Assembly (NCBI GenBank): GCA_002841625.1
Contig: PHAG01000005.1
Span: forward strand, 124,001-188,000
Reading direction: 5' to 3'
DNA length: 64,000 nucleotides
Origin: Firmicutes bacterium HGW-Firmicutes-1
GTDB taxonomy: Bacteria > Bacillota > Clostridia > Lachnospirales > Vallitaleaceae
The position numbers and the translations under genes were made by a program. Positions 25,955 to 35,859 of the stretch are shown piece by piece. Each line of letters opens with the position of its first letter. Position 1 is the stretch's first letter. A model generated the notes under the pieces. That model had not been told where the DNA came from. It searched no databases and saw only the letters and a list, made by a program, of their open reading frames with translations.

Positions 25955-27056
25955 ATTTGATGTCTTAATATTAACAGCTGGATTTGGAACAGGGCATGTT
26001 GCTGTCTCTCAAGCGCTTAAAGAACATATACTTGCTGAAAACAGTGGTTTAAGAGTACACATCGTAGATTTTTACGAAATCATTCATCCGGTTTTCCACA
26101 AAATAATGTATAAAGGCTACGAAGTACTTGTGAGGCAAATGCCTCAATTATATAATAAATATTATTACGCAAAAGAAAAGCATTTTTTCCTTCTAAAGCT
26201 TGATACAACTTCGCGGTACAGTATCAAAAAGTTTGATTCTTATATGCGCGATATAAATCCGAAGGTAGTGATTTCAACCTTTCCAAGCTGTACAGGATAT
26301 TTAGCTAAATATAAAAAAGAATACAGAAGTAAGATGCCATTACTCACGTGTATTACAGATGTAGTAGACAATAATGAGTGGTTATACAAAGAGAATGACC
26401 TATACTTTGTTGCAGATCCACTATTAAAAGAAGGTTTAATGAATAAAGGAATTTCGAAAAATAAAATAGTAGTAACTGGGATACCTATACGAACTAGATT
26501 CATTCATAATGAAGAAACCCAAATATTGAAAGAACAATTAGGTTATAAGCCAGAGGACAGAATAATATTATTAATGGGTGGAGGCCTAGGGTTACTGCCG
26601 CGGAATGAAATTTTTTATAAATGGTTAGGTAATTTGAAAAATGTGAAGATTGTCGCGTTAACAAGTAAAAACAATGGTTTATATCATAAGCTTCAAGAGC
26701 TTCAGGATGTAAATATTCGATTGTTTGAGTATTGTGATAAGGTTCCTGAGTATATGAGAATTGCGGATATTCTTATAGGAAAATCAGGTGGAATTACCAT
26801 GTTTGAAGCAATAGCATCGACGCTACCAATCATTGTTTATAAGCCAATACTTGGTCAAGAAATTGAGAACTGCAACTACATTAGAGAAAAAGGTATCGGG
26901 TATATAGCAGATGACATTAGAGGTTTAAAGCAAACAATACTTAATTGCCTTGATGAAGATGTTAGAGATACACTGATGAAGAATTTGCAAGGATTACAAC
27001 AAGCCATTGATATGAAACTTCTTGGGGAAAAAATTGTAGAGTTTCTTGATAAATGA
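25944..27056 (+). CDS. Glycosyltransferase of the GT28 MGDG synthase/UgtP type (second of two)
   Basis: A 370-aa paralogue of the preceding gene: TAGFGTGHVAVSQAL, DFYEIIHPVFHKIMYKGYE, LLMGGGLGLLPRNE, ALTSKN, EYMRIADILIGKSGGITMFEAIASTLPIIVYKPILGQEIEN. Overlap with the upstream gene implies coupled translation and perhaps sequential sugar additions. Donor and acceptor are not determined. Confidence 0.85.
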   Translation: MQNKFDVLILTAGFGTGHVAVSQALKEHILAENSGLRVHIVDFYEIIHPVFHKIMYKGYEVLVRQMPQLYNKYYYAKEKHFFLLKLDTTSRYSIKKFDSYMRDINPKVVISTFPSCTGYLAKYKKEYRSKMPLLTCITDVVDNNEWLYKENDLYFVADPLLKEGLMNKGISKNKIVVTGIPIRTRFIHNEETQILKEQLGYKPEDRIILLMGGGLGLLPRNEIFYKWLGNLKNVKIVALTSKNNGLYHKLQELQDVNIRLFEYCDKVPEYMRIADILIGKSGGITMFEAIASTLPIIVYKPILGQEIENCNYIREKGIGYIADDIRGLKQTILNCLDEDVRDTLMKNLQGLQQAIDMKLLGEKIVEFLDK

Positions 27057-27075
27057 ATAAAAGTAGGTATGAATT

Positions 27076-27164
27076 AACTTTCCTAAATTATAAGAAGAGG
27101 CATAACAACCAGTTTCTTGTATGTTCAGCTACATTCACTTGTACTGTGTTAGGAAAGTTTTTAA
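27076..27164 (+). terminator. Perfect 11-bp stem with a 62-base loop
   Basis: AACTTTCCTAA (27076-27086) pairs with TTAGGAAAGTT (27149-27159), followed by TTTTAAATTATTT. It lies between the glycosyltransferase and exopolyphosphatase genes. The large loop, containing AAGAA...TTCTT, may fold further, so an RNA switch is an alternative to a simple terminator. Confidence 0.5.
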
Positions 27165-27178
27165 ATTATTTAAATATA

Positions 27179-27187
27179 TGTTATAAT
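27179..27187 (+). promoter_or_regulatory. Extended -10 promoter of the ppx-ppk operon
   Basis: TG-T-TATAAT at 27179-27187, 49 bp before the GTG start. The -35 region is poor. Confidence 0.4.
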
Positions 27188-27235
27188 ATGAGAAATATTA
27201 AAGTAGAAAGTATCCCGTAAAGGAGGGTTTCATCA

Positions 27236-28780
27236 GTGCAAAAAGAAATTATAGCAGCAATTGATGTTGGTTCACATGCTTTAAGAATGAAGATTGGTGA
27301 ATTGAAAAATAATGGTGACTTTAGAGAGCTTGAAAATTTTAGAAGAGTTGCTGCGCTTGGCCATGACACCTTTACAAATTCAAAGGTTAGCTTTGAATCG
27401 GTAGATAAGGTGTGCGACATCTTGAAAACCTTTAAAAGTACGATGAATGATTATGGGATAAAAGTTTATAAGGCTATGGCAACAAGTGCTATAAGGGAAG
27501 CCTCAAATAGAGAATACATTGTAGATCAAATTAAGTTGAAAACGGATCTAGATATATCTGTTATTGATAATTCAGAGGAGCAGTTTCTTACTCATAAAGC
27601 AATCAAATATAAGTTAGAGAATTTTGATCAAATCATAATGGAGGGAGCAGTAATTGTTGTTATAGGTGCGGGCAGTATACAAATCACCCTTTATAAAGAT
27701 GGTCACCTGATCTCTAGTCAAAATGTAAAAATGGGTGCCTTAAGAATCAAAGAAATCATAGGTGCACTTGAAAATGAGACGCTAAAATATAATAAAATAC
27801 TAGACGAATATATTAATGTTAATTTAGAAGGCTTGGATTTTTTCAAAAAGGGAATGCCTTACCAGCATTTTATAGCTGTAGGTGGCGAAATGAGTAGTAT
27901 TAAAAAGCTTATTTCTTCTAAGGATTCCAATCATATCACTCAAGAAATCATGCAAAAGAGCAATTTCAGGAAGCTTCTAAATAATATAGCTAGTAAATCT
28001 ACAGAAGAATTAAGTAGGGAGTACTCTATAAAAAAAGAACGTGCAGAAATTCTTATTCCATCTATGATGTTATTTAATAAGTTTTTAGATCAAATTGAAT
28101 CTGAGGTAATCATAATCCCTAATATTTCTTTAAATGATGGTATTGTTAGAGATATATATGAAGATTTAAATAAGCTTAATAAAAAGGACAAAGCAATAGC
28201 GGATATTATTACCAATGCAAGAGTGATTGCTGAAAAATTTGAATACAACAAAGAACATGCTGAAATCGTAGAAAAGAATGCATTGATTCTATTCGATAAG
28301 CTTAAGAAGCTACATGGACTTGAGAATGAACGAGTTTTACTTAAATGTTCGGCCATATTACATGATATAGGAAAGTTTATAGGTTTGGATAAGCATTATC
28401 TACATTCTTATAATATCATTCGATCCCTAGAAATATTCGGACTTTCAAAGGAGCAAATGGAGCTTATTGCAAATGTTTGTAGATATCACAGCAATCAAGT
28501 TCCAGAGCAGCAACAAAGCTTTAGGTTATTACCAGAAAAGGATAGAGTATTGGTATCTAAGTTAGTTGCTATTTTAAAGCTTGCGAATTCTTTAGATAGA
28601 AGTCATAAGCAAAAAGTAGTTATTCAATCCGTTAAGTTAAAAGATAAGGAACTTATGGTAAGAGCAGTAGGAAATGAGAAGTCTATATTAGAGGAATGGG
28701 AATTTAAAGTGAAAGCAGCATTTTTCCAAGAGGTTTTTGGTATTACACCCGTGCTTAAAGTAAAAAATGAAATAGAGTAG
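27236..28780 (+). CDS. ppx: Exopolyphosphatase, Ppx/GppA family with HD domain
   Basis: A 514-aa enzyme that releases phosphate from polyphosphate (or hydrolyses pppGpp). The actin-like ATPase fold shows AAIDVGSHALRMKIGEL, AMATSAIREASNR, VVIGAGSIQITLY and VGGEMSSI. A C-terminal HD domain follows from about residue 330 (LLKCSAILHDIGKFIGLDKHYLHSY, CRYHSNQVP). GTG start with AAGGAGG at 27219-27225. It lies 8 bp before ppk, so synthesis and breakdown of polyphosphate are encoded together. Confidence 0.92.
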   Translation: MQKEIIAAIDVGSHALRMKIGELKNNGDFRELENFRRVAALGHDTFTNSKVSFESVDKVCDILKTFKSTMNDYGIKVYKAMATSAIREASNREYIVDQIKLKTDLDISVIDNSEEQFLTHKAIKYKLENFDQIIMEGAVIVVIGAGSIQITLYKDGHLISSQNVKMGALRIKEIIGALENETLKYNKILDEYINVNLEGLDFFKKGMPYQHFIAVGGEMSSIKKLISSKDSNHITQEIMQKSNFRKLLNNIASKSTEELSREYSIKKERAEILIPSMMLFNKFLDQIESEVIIIPNISLNDGIVRDIYEDLNKLNKKDKAIADIITNARVIAEKFEYNKEHAEIVEKNALILFDKLKKLHGLENERVLLKCSAILHDIGKFIGLDKHYLHSYNIIRSLEIFGLSKEQMELIANVCRYHSNQVPEQQQSFRLLPEKDRVLVSKLVAILKLANSLDRSHKQKVVIQSVKLKDKELMVRAVGNEKSILEEWEFKVKAAFFQEVFGITPVLKVKNEIE

Positions 28781-28788
28781 GTGATTAA

Positions 28789-30918
28789 ATGAAGCAAGTA
28801 CAGTTAAATAATTCCCAATATTATGAAAATAGAGAACAGAGTTGGTTAGAATTTAATCAAAGAGTTTTAGATGAAGCAGAAAATAATGAAAATCCATTAT
28901 TTGAAAGATTAAAGTTCTTATCAATCGTGAGTTCTAATTTAGATGAGTTTTTTATGGTAAGAGTAGCTTCCTTAAAAGAGCAAGTAAATGTAGATTATGA
29001 AAAAGAGGATTTCTCAGGATTGGCACCTAAAGAAATTCTAAAAAACATTTCTGAACGAATACATAGAATGATGGATGAACAAGCACATCATTTTAAAAAA
29101 ACACTCATTCCGTTGCTAAAAAAGGAAGGAATCTTTATCAAAGAAATCGAACAGCTGACACCAATTGAAAATGAATTTCTAGAGGATTATTTTACGGATA
29201 TTTTGTATCCAGTATTAACACCTTTAGCAGTTGATTCTAGCAGGCCCTTCCCACTTATTTTGAATAAGAGTTTAAACATTGCAGCTTTACTTTGTAAAAA
29301 TAACGAAGAGGTTTTTGCTACGGTTCAAGTTCCAGCAGTTCTGCCTAGATATGTGAAAATTCCAAGTAAGCAAGATGGGGTAACAAATTATATTTTAATG
29401 GAAAACATTATTATTAAATTTATTCAAAGACTCTTTGTTGGTCATGATGTGCGCTGTGCGTTTCCATTTAGAATAACAAGAAATGCTGATTTGTCTATTG
29501 ACGAAGAGGAAGCTCATGACTTACTTCTTGAAATTGAAAAATCAATTAAGAAAAGAAAATGGGGAGAGGCAATACGTCTTGAAGTACAACATGATATGGA
29601 TGAAGAGTTGGTTAAAATTCTGATCGAATCCTTAAACATGTTTAAGAAGGATGTCTATTATATAGATGCACCATTAGATTTCACGTTTTTAATGAAGGTG
29701 TATTCTTTAAAGGGTTATGATAAGTTGAAATTTAAACCATATGAGCCCAAAATACCTAAGGATCTGTTAGGAGAAGAGGACATTTTTGAGGTTATCAGTA
29801 GAAAAGATGTTTTTTTATCTCACCCTTATGAGAGTTTTGAGCCTGTGATTGATTTCATTAAAAAGGCAGCAAAGGATAAACGGGTTCTTGCGATTAAGCA
29901 AACACTATATAGGGTAAGTGGTCAATCACCAATTGTAAGAGCGTTAGCTGAGGCTGCAGAAGCTGGAAAGCAAGTAACGGTTCTTGTGGAGCTTAAAGCA
30001 AGATTTGATGAAGAAAATAACATTCAATGGGCTAGAAAGCTAGAAGAATCAGGATGTCATGTTATTTATGGTCTTGTTGGTTTAAAAACCCATAGTAAGG
30101 TTACCTTGGTAGTGAGAAAGGAAGAGGGCAGCATTAAACGTTATATTCACCTTGGTACAGGCAATTATAATGATATTACTGCAAGGTTCTATACAGATAT
30201 GGGGCTTTTCACTTGTAATGAGAAAATTGGAGCAGATGTATCCGCAATTTTTAATACTTTATCTGGATACTCAGATCCACCGAAGCTTCATAAAATTATT
30301 TTGGCACCTACAGGACTAAGAAAAGCCTTCAATAACTTTGTGGAAAGAGAAATTGAATTAGCAAAGGAAGGGAAAGAAGCCAAAATAATTGCAAAAATGA
30401 ATGCTTTATGTGATGCGGAATTAATAGAATTGTTATACAAGGCTTCGGTTGCAGGTGTTAAGATTGAGCTTATTATTAGAGGAATATGTTGCTTGATTCC
30501 AGGTATTCCTAATGTAAGCGAAAATATTACAGTAAAAAGCATTGTAGGGAAATATTTAGAACATAGTAGAATATTTTATTTTTTAAACAATGGTCAAGAA
30601 GAGATTTATTTATCTAGTGCCGATTGGATGCCTAGAAATCTCAATAGACGAGTTGAGCTCCTTTTTCCGATAGAGGATCAAAGGATTAAAGAACGCATAA
30701 AAAATGAATTGAATATATTGCTATCAGATATAGTTAAGTCGAAAATTAAGGACTTAAGCAACGCATATCATCGCATTGATAGAAGAGGAAAGACGATTGT
30801 TAATGCACAAGAACTATTTGAAGATTTAGCGACAAAGGCTGAAAAGGATTATACTCAAGAAAAAGAATTGGAAATGTTTATTCCTATTAAATCGGATAAG
30901 AAGCTACTTGACAAATAA
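28789..30918 (+). CDS. ppk1: Polyphosphate kinase 1
   Basis: A 709-aa reversible kinase that builds inorganic polyphosphate from ATP. Domains in order: N (NREQSWLEFNQRVLDEA), head, and the two phospholipase-D-like catalytic domains with LAIKQTLYRVSGQSPIV, VTVLVELKARFDEENN, and the phosphorylatable histidine context THSKVTLV / IHLGTGNYND. The end has SSADWMPRNLNRRVELLFPI. Length matches the family. Confidence 0.96.
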   Translation: MKQVQLNNSQYYENREQSWLEFNQRVLDEAENNENPLFERLKFLSIVSSNLDEFFMVRVASLKEQVNVDYEKEDFSGLAPKEILKNISERIHRMMDEQAHHFKKTLIPLLKKEGIFIKEIEQLTPIENEFLEDYFTDILYPVLTPLAVDSSRPFPLILNKSLNIAALLCKNNEEVFATVQVPAVLPRYVKIPSKQDGVTNYILMENIIIKFIQRLFVGHDVRCAFPFRITRNADLSIDEEEAHDLLLEIEKSIKKRKWGEAIRLEVQHDMDEELVKILIESLNMFKKDVYYIDAPLDFTFLMKVYSLKGYDKLKFKPYEPKIPKDLLGEEDIFEVISRKDVFLSHPYESFEPVIDFIKKAAKDKRVLAIKQTLYRVSGQSPIVRALAEAAEAGKQVTVLVELKARFDEENNIQWARKLEESGCHVIYGLVGLKTHSKVTLVVRKEEGSIKRYIHLGTGNYNDITARFYTDMGLFTCNEKIGADVSAIFNTLSGYSDPPKLHKIILAPTGLRKAFNNFVEREIELAKEGKEAKIIAKMNALCDAELIELLYKASVAGVKIELIIRGICCLIPGIPNVSENITVKSIVGKYLEHSRIFYFLNNGQEEIYLSSADWMPRNLNRRVELLFPIEDQRIKERIKNELNILLSDIVKSKIKDLSNAYHRIDRRGKTIVNAQELFEDLATKAEKDYTQEKELEMFIPIKSDKKLLDK

Positions 30919-30976
30919 GATCATTAGTAATAGAATAAATATTATTATTAATGAATAAATATGCAGAGGTGAAATT

Positions 30977-31918
30977 ATGGCAATTAATTTAAAAGGAAGA
31001 AGTTTACTAACCCTAAGGGATTTTACTCCTCAAGAAATTGACTATTTATTGGAGCTTGCTATGGATTTAAAGGCAAAGAAAAGAATGGGAATCAGGGGGG
31101 AGCTGCTTGAAGGTAAAAATATTGCATTAATATTTGAGAAGCCTTCAACTAGAACAAGATGTGCTTTTACGGTTGGTTGTGTTGATGAAGGGGGACATCC
31201 TGAATTCCTAGGGAAGAATGACATTCAATTAGGACATAAAGAATCGATAGAAGACACAGCGAGAGTATTGGGACGTCTTTTTGACGGAATTCAATTTAGA
31301 GGCTTTAGCCAAGAAACGGTTGAGAAACTAGCAAAATATAGTGGTGTACCAGTATGGAATGGTTTAACAGATGATTATCATCCAACTCAAATATTAGCTG
31401 ACTTAATGACGATCAAGGAACAATTTGGTGTTCTTAAAGGGTTAAAGTTTGTCTATGCCGGAGATGGTAGAAATAATGTAGCAAATAGTTTGATGATAGG
31501 CTGTAGCAAGATGGGCATGCATTATACCTTATTAGCTCCCAAGGCTTTGTGGCCAAAGGATAGTTTGGTAAGCGTATGCAAGGAATATGCAAAAGAATCT
31601 GGAGCTACAATTACAATATCTGAGGATCCAGGCTGTGTAAAAGGTGCAGATACAATTTATACAGATGTATGGTGTTCAATGGGTGAAGAAGATAAAGCAG
31701 CAGAAAGAGTTGCCTTGTTAAAACCATATCAAGTAAATGATATGCTTATGACAAAGACTGAAAAAGATAACTCGATTTTCTTGCATTGTTTACCAGCAGT
31801 TAAAGGAAATGAAGTGACTGAAGAGGTATTTGAAAAGCATTCTAGAATTGTATTTGATCAAGCTGAAAACAGAATGCATACAATCAAAGCAGTGATGGTA
31901 GCAACTGCAGGTAAGTAA
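30977..31918 (+). CDS. argF: Ornithine carbamoyltransferase
   Basis: A 313-aa enzyme making citrulline from ornithine and carbamoyl phosphate, or working in reverse in the arginine deiminase route. Carbamoyl-phosphate site STRTRCAF, then [15 protein letters not shown], the HPTQ-like [10 protein letters not shown] and the ornithine-binding HCLPA are all seen. No other arginine gene lies nearby, so anabolic versus catabolic use cannot be told. Confidence 0.95.
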   Translation: MAINLKGRSLLTLRDFTPQEIDYLLELAMDLKAKKRMGIRGELLEGKNIALIFEKPSTRTRCAFTVGCVDEGGHPEFLGKNDIQLGHKESIEDTARVLGRLFDGIQFRGFSQETVEKLAKYSGVPVWNGLTDDYHPTQILADLMTIKEQFGVLKGLKFVYAGDGRNNVANSLMIGCSKMGMHYTLLAPKALWPKDSLVSVCKEYAKESGATITISEDPGCVKGADTIYTDVWCSMGEEDKAAERVALLKPYQVNDMLMTKTEKDNSIFLHCLPAVKGNEVTEEVFEKHSRIVFDQAENRMHTIKAVMVATAGK

Positions 31919-31944
31919 AGATTAATAAGGTGGATGTGGAGAAT

Positions 31945-32928
31945 ATGAAACAAAAGGTATTAGAATTGTTGATAGATGCTGAGCATTTCCTTTCGGGTGA
32001 AGAAATGAGCCACTCACTTGGCGTTTCTAGAACTGCAGTTTGGAAGCACATAAAGAAACTCCGAGAAGAAGGATATTCAATAGAATCTATAACCAATAAA
32101 GGGTATAGACTTACGATGCAACCCGATCAGTTAGATGCATATGAACTTGAACAGCTCTTAGGGAATCAAAACATGGTAGAACGGGTTTTTGTATTTAAAA
32201 CAATTGATTCAACGAACAAGGAAGCAAAAAGAAGGGCTATGGAGGAAAGAATTCATACCGCACTTTTGCTTTCTGAGGAACAGACGATTGGTATAGGAAG
32301 AAGAGGACGACAATGGGTGTCAAATAAAGGAGAAGGGATCTATATGTCTCTTCTTCTGAGACCTTCTATTAAGCCTATTAATGCATCGATGCTAACTTTA
32401 GTAGCTGGATTGGCAGTTAAAATAGCGATTAAAGAAATTACGGGATTAGATAGTAAAATAAAATGGCCGAATGATTTGGTGATTGGAAATAAGAAAATTT
32501 GTGGCATTTTAACTGAAATGAGTTCAGAAATAGACTTTGTAAATTATGTTGTGATTGGAATTGGTATTAATGTGAATAATCAACAATTCGAAGAAGGAAT
32601 TCAAGAGGTTGCCACTTCCTTAAGCTTAGAGGGGGGGGAGAGCTATCCCCGTAAAGGGTTAATCGTTCAAATCATTAAAGAATTTGAGAAGCTCTATGAG
32701 CAATTTTTACGAGAAGAATCACTCGGGTTTATGGCTGATAGGTATAATATGGAGTGTGTTAATATTGGTAAAAAGGTTAAGGTAGAAGTAAATGGTAAGG
32801 ACTTTATAGGAAAAGCCATTAGAGTGAACTATGACGGAGCTTTGCTTATCTGTGGTGAAGATGGTAAAGAAGTGACGGTTAACTCAGGAGAGGTATCGGT
32901 TAGAGGATTATTTGGGTATGTAGATTAA
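31945..32928 (+). CDS. birA: Biotin protein ligase / biotin operon repressor
   Basis: A 327-aa bifunctional protein. An N-terminal winged helix (LSGEEMSHSLGVSRTAVWKHIKKLREEGY) allows repression of biotin genes; the catalytic domain has TIDSTNKEAKRRA, the biotinyl-AMP loop GIGRRGRQWVSNKGEGIYMSLLLRP and KWPNDLVIGNKKICGILTEM. The C-terminal SH3-like domain ends the protein (VKVEVNGKDFIGKAIRVNYDGALLI). ATG 31945 is preferred; GTG 31930 would add five residues. Confidence 0.94.
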   Translation: MKQKVLELLIDAEHFLSGEEMSHSLGVSRTAVWKHIKKLREEGYSIESITNKGYRLTMQPDQLDAYELEQLLGNQNMVERVFVFKTIDSTNKEAKRRAMEERIHTALLLSEEQTIGIGRRGRQWVSNKGEGIYMSLLLRPSIKPINASMLTLVAGLAVKIAIKEITGLDSKIKWPNDLVIGNKKICGILTEMSSEIDFVNYVVIGIGINVNNQQFEEGIQEVATSLSLEGGESYPRKGLIVQIIKEFEKLYEQFLREESLGFMADRYNMECVNIGKKVKVEVNGKDFIGKAIRVNYDGALLICGEDGKEVTVNSGEVSVRGLFGYVD

Positions 32929-32956
32929 TGAGGTATTATGTAAAAGCGTTGAAGTG

Positions 32957-32985
32957 TTGACTTGAAGAGGTTAAGCCTTTATGTT
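32957..32985 (+). promoter_or_regulatory. Promoter of the DUF6145-like gene
   Basis: TTGACT (32957-32962), 17 bp, TATGTT (32980-32985). Confidence 0.45.
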
Positions 32986-33034
32986 ATGCTTATTAGAATA
33001 TGAGATTTTAAATACATAAGAGAAGGGAGCCAAT

Positions 33035-33361
33035 ATGTTTGACGAAACAATTGTACTAGCAGCAGCTAGTACCTATGATAAAAAATATTACTTTAATGAT
33101 GAGTTCAATCAGCTTCCTCAAAGTATTAAAGATGAACTGAAGATTGTATGTGTGATGCATACTGCCGATGTAGGTGGAGTGATCACAATTTCCTTTGATG
33201 AGGAGGGCACTCTTCTTATTGAAGCTTCTGCAGATGAAGAGGACGTTTTGTATGATGAAATTGGTAGCCATCTGAAGGTTAGGAAGACTCAAGTAGATAA
33301 GAAAGAGCTTTGGGAAGCATTAGAGACATATTTCAAAGTGTTTTATTTAGGTGAAGAGTAA
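33035..33361 (+). CDS. Small conserved cytoplasmic protein (DUF6145-like)
   Basis: A 108-aa protein with ASTYDKKYYFNDEFNQLPQSIKDELKIVCVMHTADVGGVITISFDEEG and an acidic C-terminal half (SADEEDVLYDEIGSHLKVRK). From memory this agrees with the DUF6145 family of Lachnospirales-type clostridia, role unknown. GAAGGGAG precedes ATG 33035. Confidence 0.68.
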   Translation: MFDETIVLAAASTYDKKYYFNDEFNQLPQSIKDELKIVCVMHTADVGGVITISFDEEGTLLIEASADEEDVLYDEIGSHLKVRKTQVDKKELWEALETYFKVFYLGEE

Positions 33362-33415
33362 AAGACTAGCCATGCTTGAATTAGAAAAAAATTCTTTGTG
33401 TGAGAGCAGGTGCTT

Positions 33416-34573
33416 ATGGATAACAAATTATTGCGACTAAAGATGCATCCAAAGCTTAATATAGTAGTTTTTATAAATCTTTTTGTTATTCTATTAGTGA
33501 TCATTTTTCATAGTAAAATTGAGGAAGTAGATAATATATTATTTTATTTAATATTGATTATCTATGTTTTTTTTAATGGACGCTATATTCAAAAGGTTAT
33601 TTTAAATGAAGCGAAGTTAATGGTTGAGGTTCAGAAAGAGCAAGATATGTCAAAGTTGATATTAAGTTCGGTTCCAACAGCAATTGTAGTTCTTAGAAGT
33701 GATGGGGAGATATTATATGTTAATGATTCCGTTGGTACGGTGCTTGGATCAGTTAAAACGGTGGGTCAAAATATTTTAGAGTTTGATACGGTAATGAACT
33801 CTCCCTTATTTGATGCAATAAATCGTGCGATCAAAGGTGAAAGTGTAGAATTAAGAAATCAAAATTACACCTCGTATACTTCGAGGCAGTTAAAAACACT
33901 AAATATTTTGTGCAGACCACTAAATGATCAAGAATTAAGTGCTAAAAACAATGTTATGTTATTTATGTCAGACATTACCTATGAAAATTACTTATTAAAT
34001 AAAACAGAAGAGCAGTTTATATCTATGTTTACTAGTTTTGCTAAAATAATTGATGCCAAAGATACCTATACAGGGCACCACTCACAAAATGTAACGAAGT
34101 ATGTCCAGCTTATTTTGGAGAATTATGATTCTGATGAAGTATTTGCTACTAATATGAAGATTGCAGCAACACTACATGATATAGGTAAAATTGGTATACC
34201 TGATTATATTCTTAATAAACCTGGAAAATTAACAACAGAGGAATATGAAAAAATGAAAGAGCATCCAGTAATTAGTTGGGAATTGCTCAAAGATATTGAG
34301 GATTACAAAGAAGTGAGACAAATCATTAAATACCATCATGAAAGATGGGATGGTAAGGGATATCCAGATGGACTTGTTGGAAATGAGAGTCCGATTGGTT
34401 CGCAAATAATTGCTATAGCAGATGCATATGATGCTATTGTTTCAGATAGAGTTTATCGAAAAGGTCGCTCGCCAGAAGTTGCAATTGGTATTTTATTAGA
34501 AGAAAAAGGACGTCAGTTTAATGGAGAATTAGTAGATGTTTTTGTACAAGCGTTAAAAAAACAGCATTCTTAA
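33416..34573 (+). CDS. Membrane PAS/HD-GYP phosphodiesterase
   Basis: A 385-aa protein with two N-terminal helices (about 13-32 and 42-60), a PAS sensor (about 80-180: LSSVPTAIVVLRSDGEILYVNDSVGTVLG) and an HD-GYP domain (YTGHHSQNVTKYV, TLHDIGKIGIPDYILNKPGKL, YHHERWDGKGYPDG, ADAYDAIVSDRVYRKGR). It should hydrolyse c-di-GMP in response to an unknown cue. ATG 33416 with GAGAGCAGG upstream is preferred over GTG 33410. Third HD-GYP gene in the window; no GGDEF cyclase gene was found. Confidence 0.9.
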   Translation: MDNKLLRLKMHPKLNIVVFINLFVILLVIIFHSKIEEVDNILFYLILIIYVFFNGRYIQKVILNEAKLMVEVQKEQDMSKLILSSVPTAIVVLRSDGEILYVNDSVGTVLGSVKTVGQNILEFDTVMNSPLFDAINRAIKGESVELRNQNYTSYTSRQLKTLNILCRPLNDQELSAKNNVMLFMSDITYENYLLNKTEEQFISMFTSFAKIIDAKDTYTGHHSQNVTKYVQLILENYDSDEVFATNMKIAATLHDIGKIGIPDYILNKPGKLTTEEYEKMKEHPVISWELLKDIEDYKEVRQIIKYHHERWDGKGYPDGLVGNESPIGSQIIAIADAYDAIVSDRVYRKGRSPEVAIGILLEEKGRQFNGELVDVFVQALKKQHS

Positions 34574-35093
34574 CCAAATGGAAAAGGTAAGTGGTGTGAG
34601 CGATTAATTCAATATTAGTAATGAAAAATACTGCGGTGAATTGTTGGTAATAAAAGACAGTGACCGTGGTTTTTTATGCCATAATAAGAATAAGATTATG
34701 TTGAAAATATCAAGTTGAAGAAACCATGAAGGGATTGTTTTCAAGAAAGTATGGGGTGGGATCACTTACTTAAATATTTATCTCTATCCCCGAAGACATT
34801 ATTCATAGTTAACCCCTTATTTCTTTTTTGATAAAATATACATAAAGTGAATCGAAAATTTTTTAAAATCTTAGCTTGTAAAATAAAGAAGCATAATGTA
34901 TAATTGTGTAACATATAGAGAGTAATTTCGAGGGTGAGAAAAAAGACGTTAAGAAAAGTTGGAATTTATAGTAGGTTTATGTTATTGAGAGAATAGCCCT
35001 CGGTACAGATTAGAATTGTTTGTTAAAAAATAGACGAACAGTTCTTGGTTTTGTATTCGAGGTATTTTTATTTTAATGAAAGAGGAGAGGAAA
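34574..35093. other. Intergenic with a promoter, no gene
   Basis: No supported ORF. The stretch separates the HD-GYP gene from the LytTR regulator. TTGTAA (34876-34881), 17 bp, TATAAT (34899-34904) is a good promoter for the regulator, leaving a leader of about 180 bases in which CGAGGG (near 34930) and CCCTCG (near 34998) could pair. Confidence 0.55.
34876..34904 (+). promoter_or_regulatory. Promoter of the LytTR regulator gene
   Basis: TTGTAA-N17-TATAAT at 34876-34904. Confidence 0.55.
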
Positions 35094-35816
35094 ATGGGGA
35101 AAATATTGATTGTTGAAGATGAGGTAAACACACGGGATGCTATAGTTAAAATTGTTAAAAGTATTAATGAAGAGCTTGCGATTTATGAGACTGGAGCTGC
35201 GGGAGAAGCATTAAGGACAGCCAAGACAGAAAGAATAGATGCTTTTTTTCTGGATATCCACCTAAAAGACTATTCAGGTATTAAATTAGCAAAACAAATA
35301 CGAGAAATGGATATTTATAAATTTACACCTATTATATTTATTACAGGGGATCATTTTTGTGAGCTTGAAGCATTTAGGAATATTCATTGTCACTCCTTTA
35401 TTATGAAACCATTTACAGAAGATGTAGTTGTTCAAGTGTTTCAAGAGGTTATTACACATGGAATTATTGAGGAGCAACCAGATCCAAAAATATTTCTTAA
35501 GGAAAAACAATTTAATTATGTAATTAAACAAGAAGATATAATCTATGTTGAGGCAATGAATAATAACTTATTAATTAAAACACATTATGAAGAATTAGAT
35601 ATTAAAAAATGTTCGTTAACTAAGTTTTCCAAGCAACTAACAAACCAATTTATACGATGTCATAAAAGCTTTATAGTTAATTGCTCTCAAATAACAAGAA
35701 TCGATAAAGTAAATAATATACTATATATTAGAAAAAAGAATACCACCATACCCATAGGAAGAAAATATAAAGATATTATATTTAAGTCGTTGAACGATCT
35801 GTTTGAGACTTCATAA
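35094..35816 (+). CDS. LytTR-family response regulator
   Basis: A 240-aa regulator with an N-terminal receiver (ILIVEDEVNTRDA, phospho-acceptor Asp54 in AFFLDIHLKD, conserved Lys in FIMKPF) and a C-terminal LytTR DNA-binding domain (about 140-236: EDIIYVEAMNNNLLIKTH, FIRCHKSFIVNCSQITRID, TTIPIGRKYKDII). LytTR proteins of the AgrA/ComE/BlpR type often control peptide-export operons by quorum sensing. The start is ATG 35094 with AGGAG at 35083-35087; an ATG at 35076 lacks a site. No histidine kinase or inducer peptide gene is adjacent. Two direct repeats typical of LytTR sites lie immediately downstream. Confidence 0.92.
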   Translation: MGKILIVEDEVNTRDAIVKIVKSINEELAIYETGAAGEALRTAKTERIDAFFLDIHLKDYSGIKLAKQIREMDIYKFTPIIFITGDHFCELEAFRNIHCHSFIMKPFTEDVVVQVFQEVITHGIIEEQPDPKIFLKEKQFNYVIKQEDIIYVEAMNNNLLIKTHYEELDIKKCSLTKFSKQLTNQFIRCHKSFIVNCSQITRIDKVNNILYIRKKNTTIPIGRKYKDIIFKSLNDLFETS

Positions 35817-35818
35817 AT

Positions 35819-35851
35819 TGTCGTTTACATACCTACGAATGTCGTTTACAT
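35819..35851 (+). promoter_or_regulatory. LytTR-type binding site: two 12-bp direct repeats
   Basis: TGTCGTTTACAT occurs at 35819-35830 and, without mismatch, at 35840-35851. The 21-bp period is two helical turns, as in AgrA/ComE/PlnC-type operators. The second copy ends 8 bp before the -35 of the promoter at 35860-35887, an activating position. Confidence 0.75.
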
Positions 35852-35859
35852 CAAAAGGG

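Noticed and set aside
34904-35093. Cyclic di-GMP riboswitch in the leader of the LytTR gene or near the HD-GYP genes
   Set aside because: The GEMM core motifs were looked for and not found.
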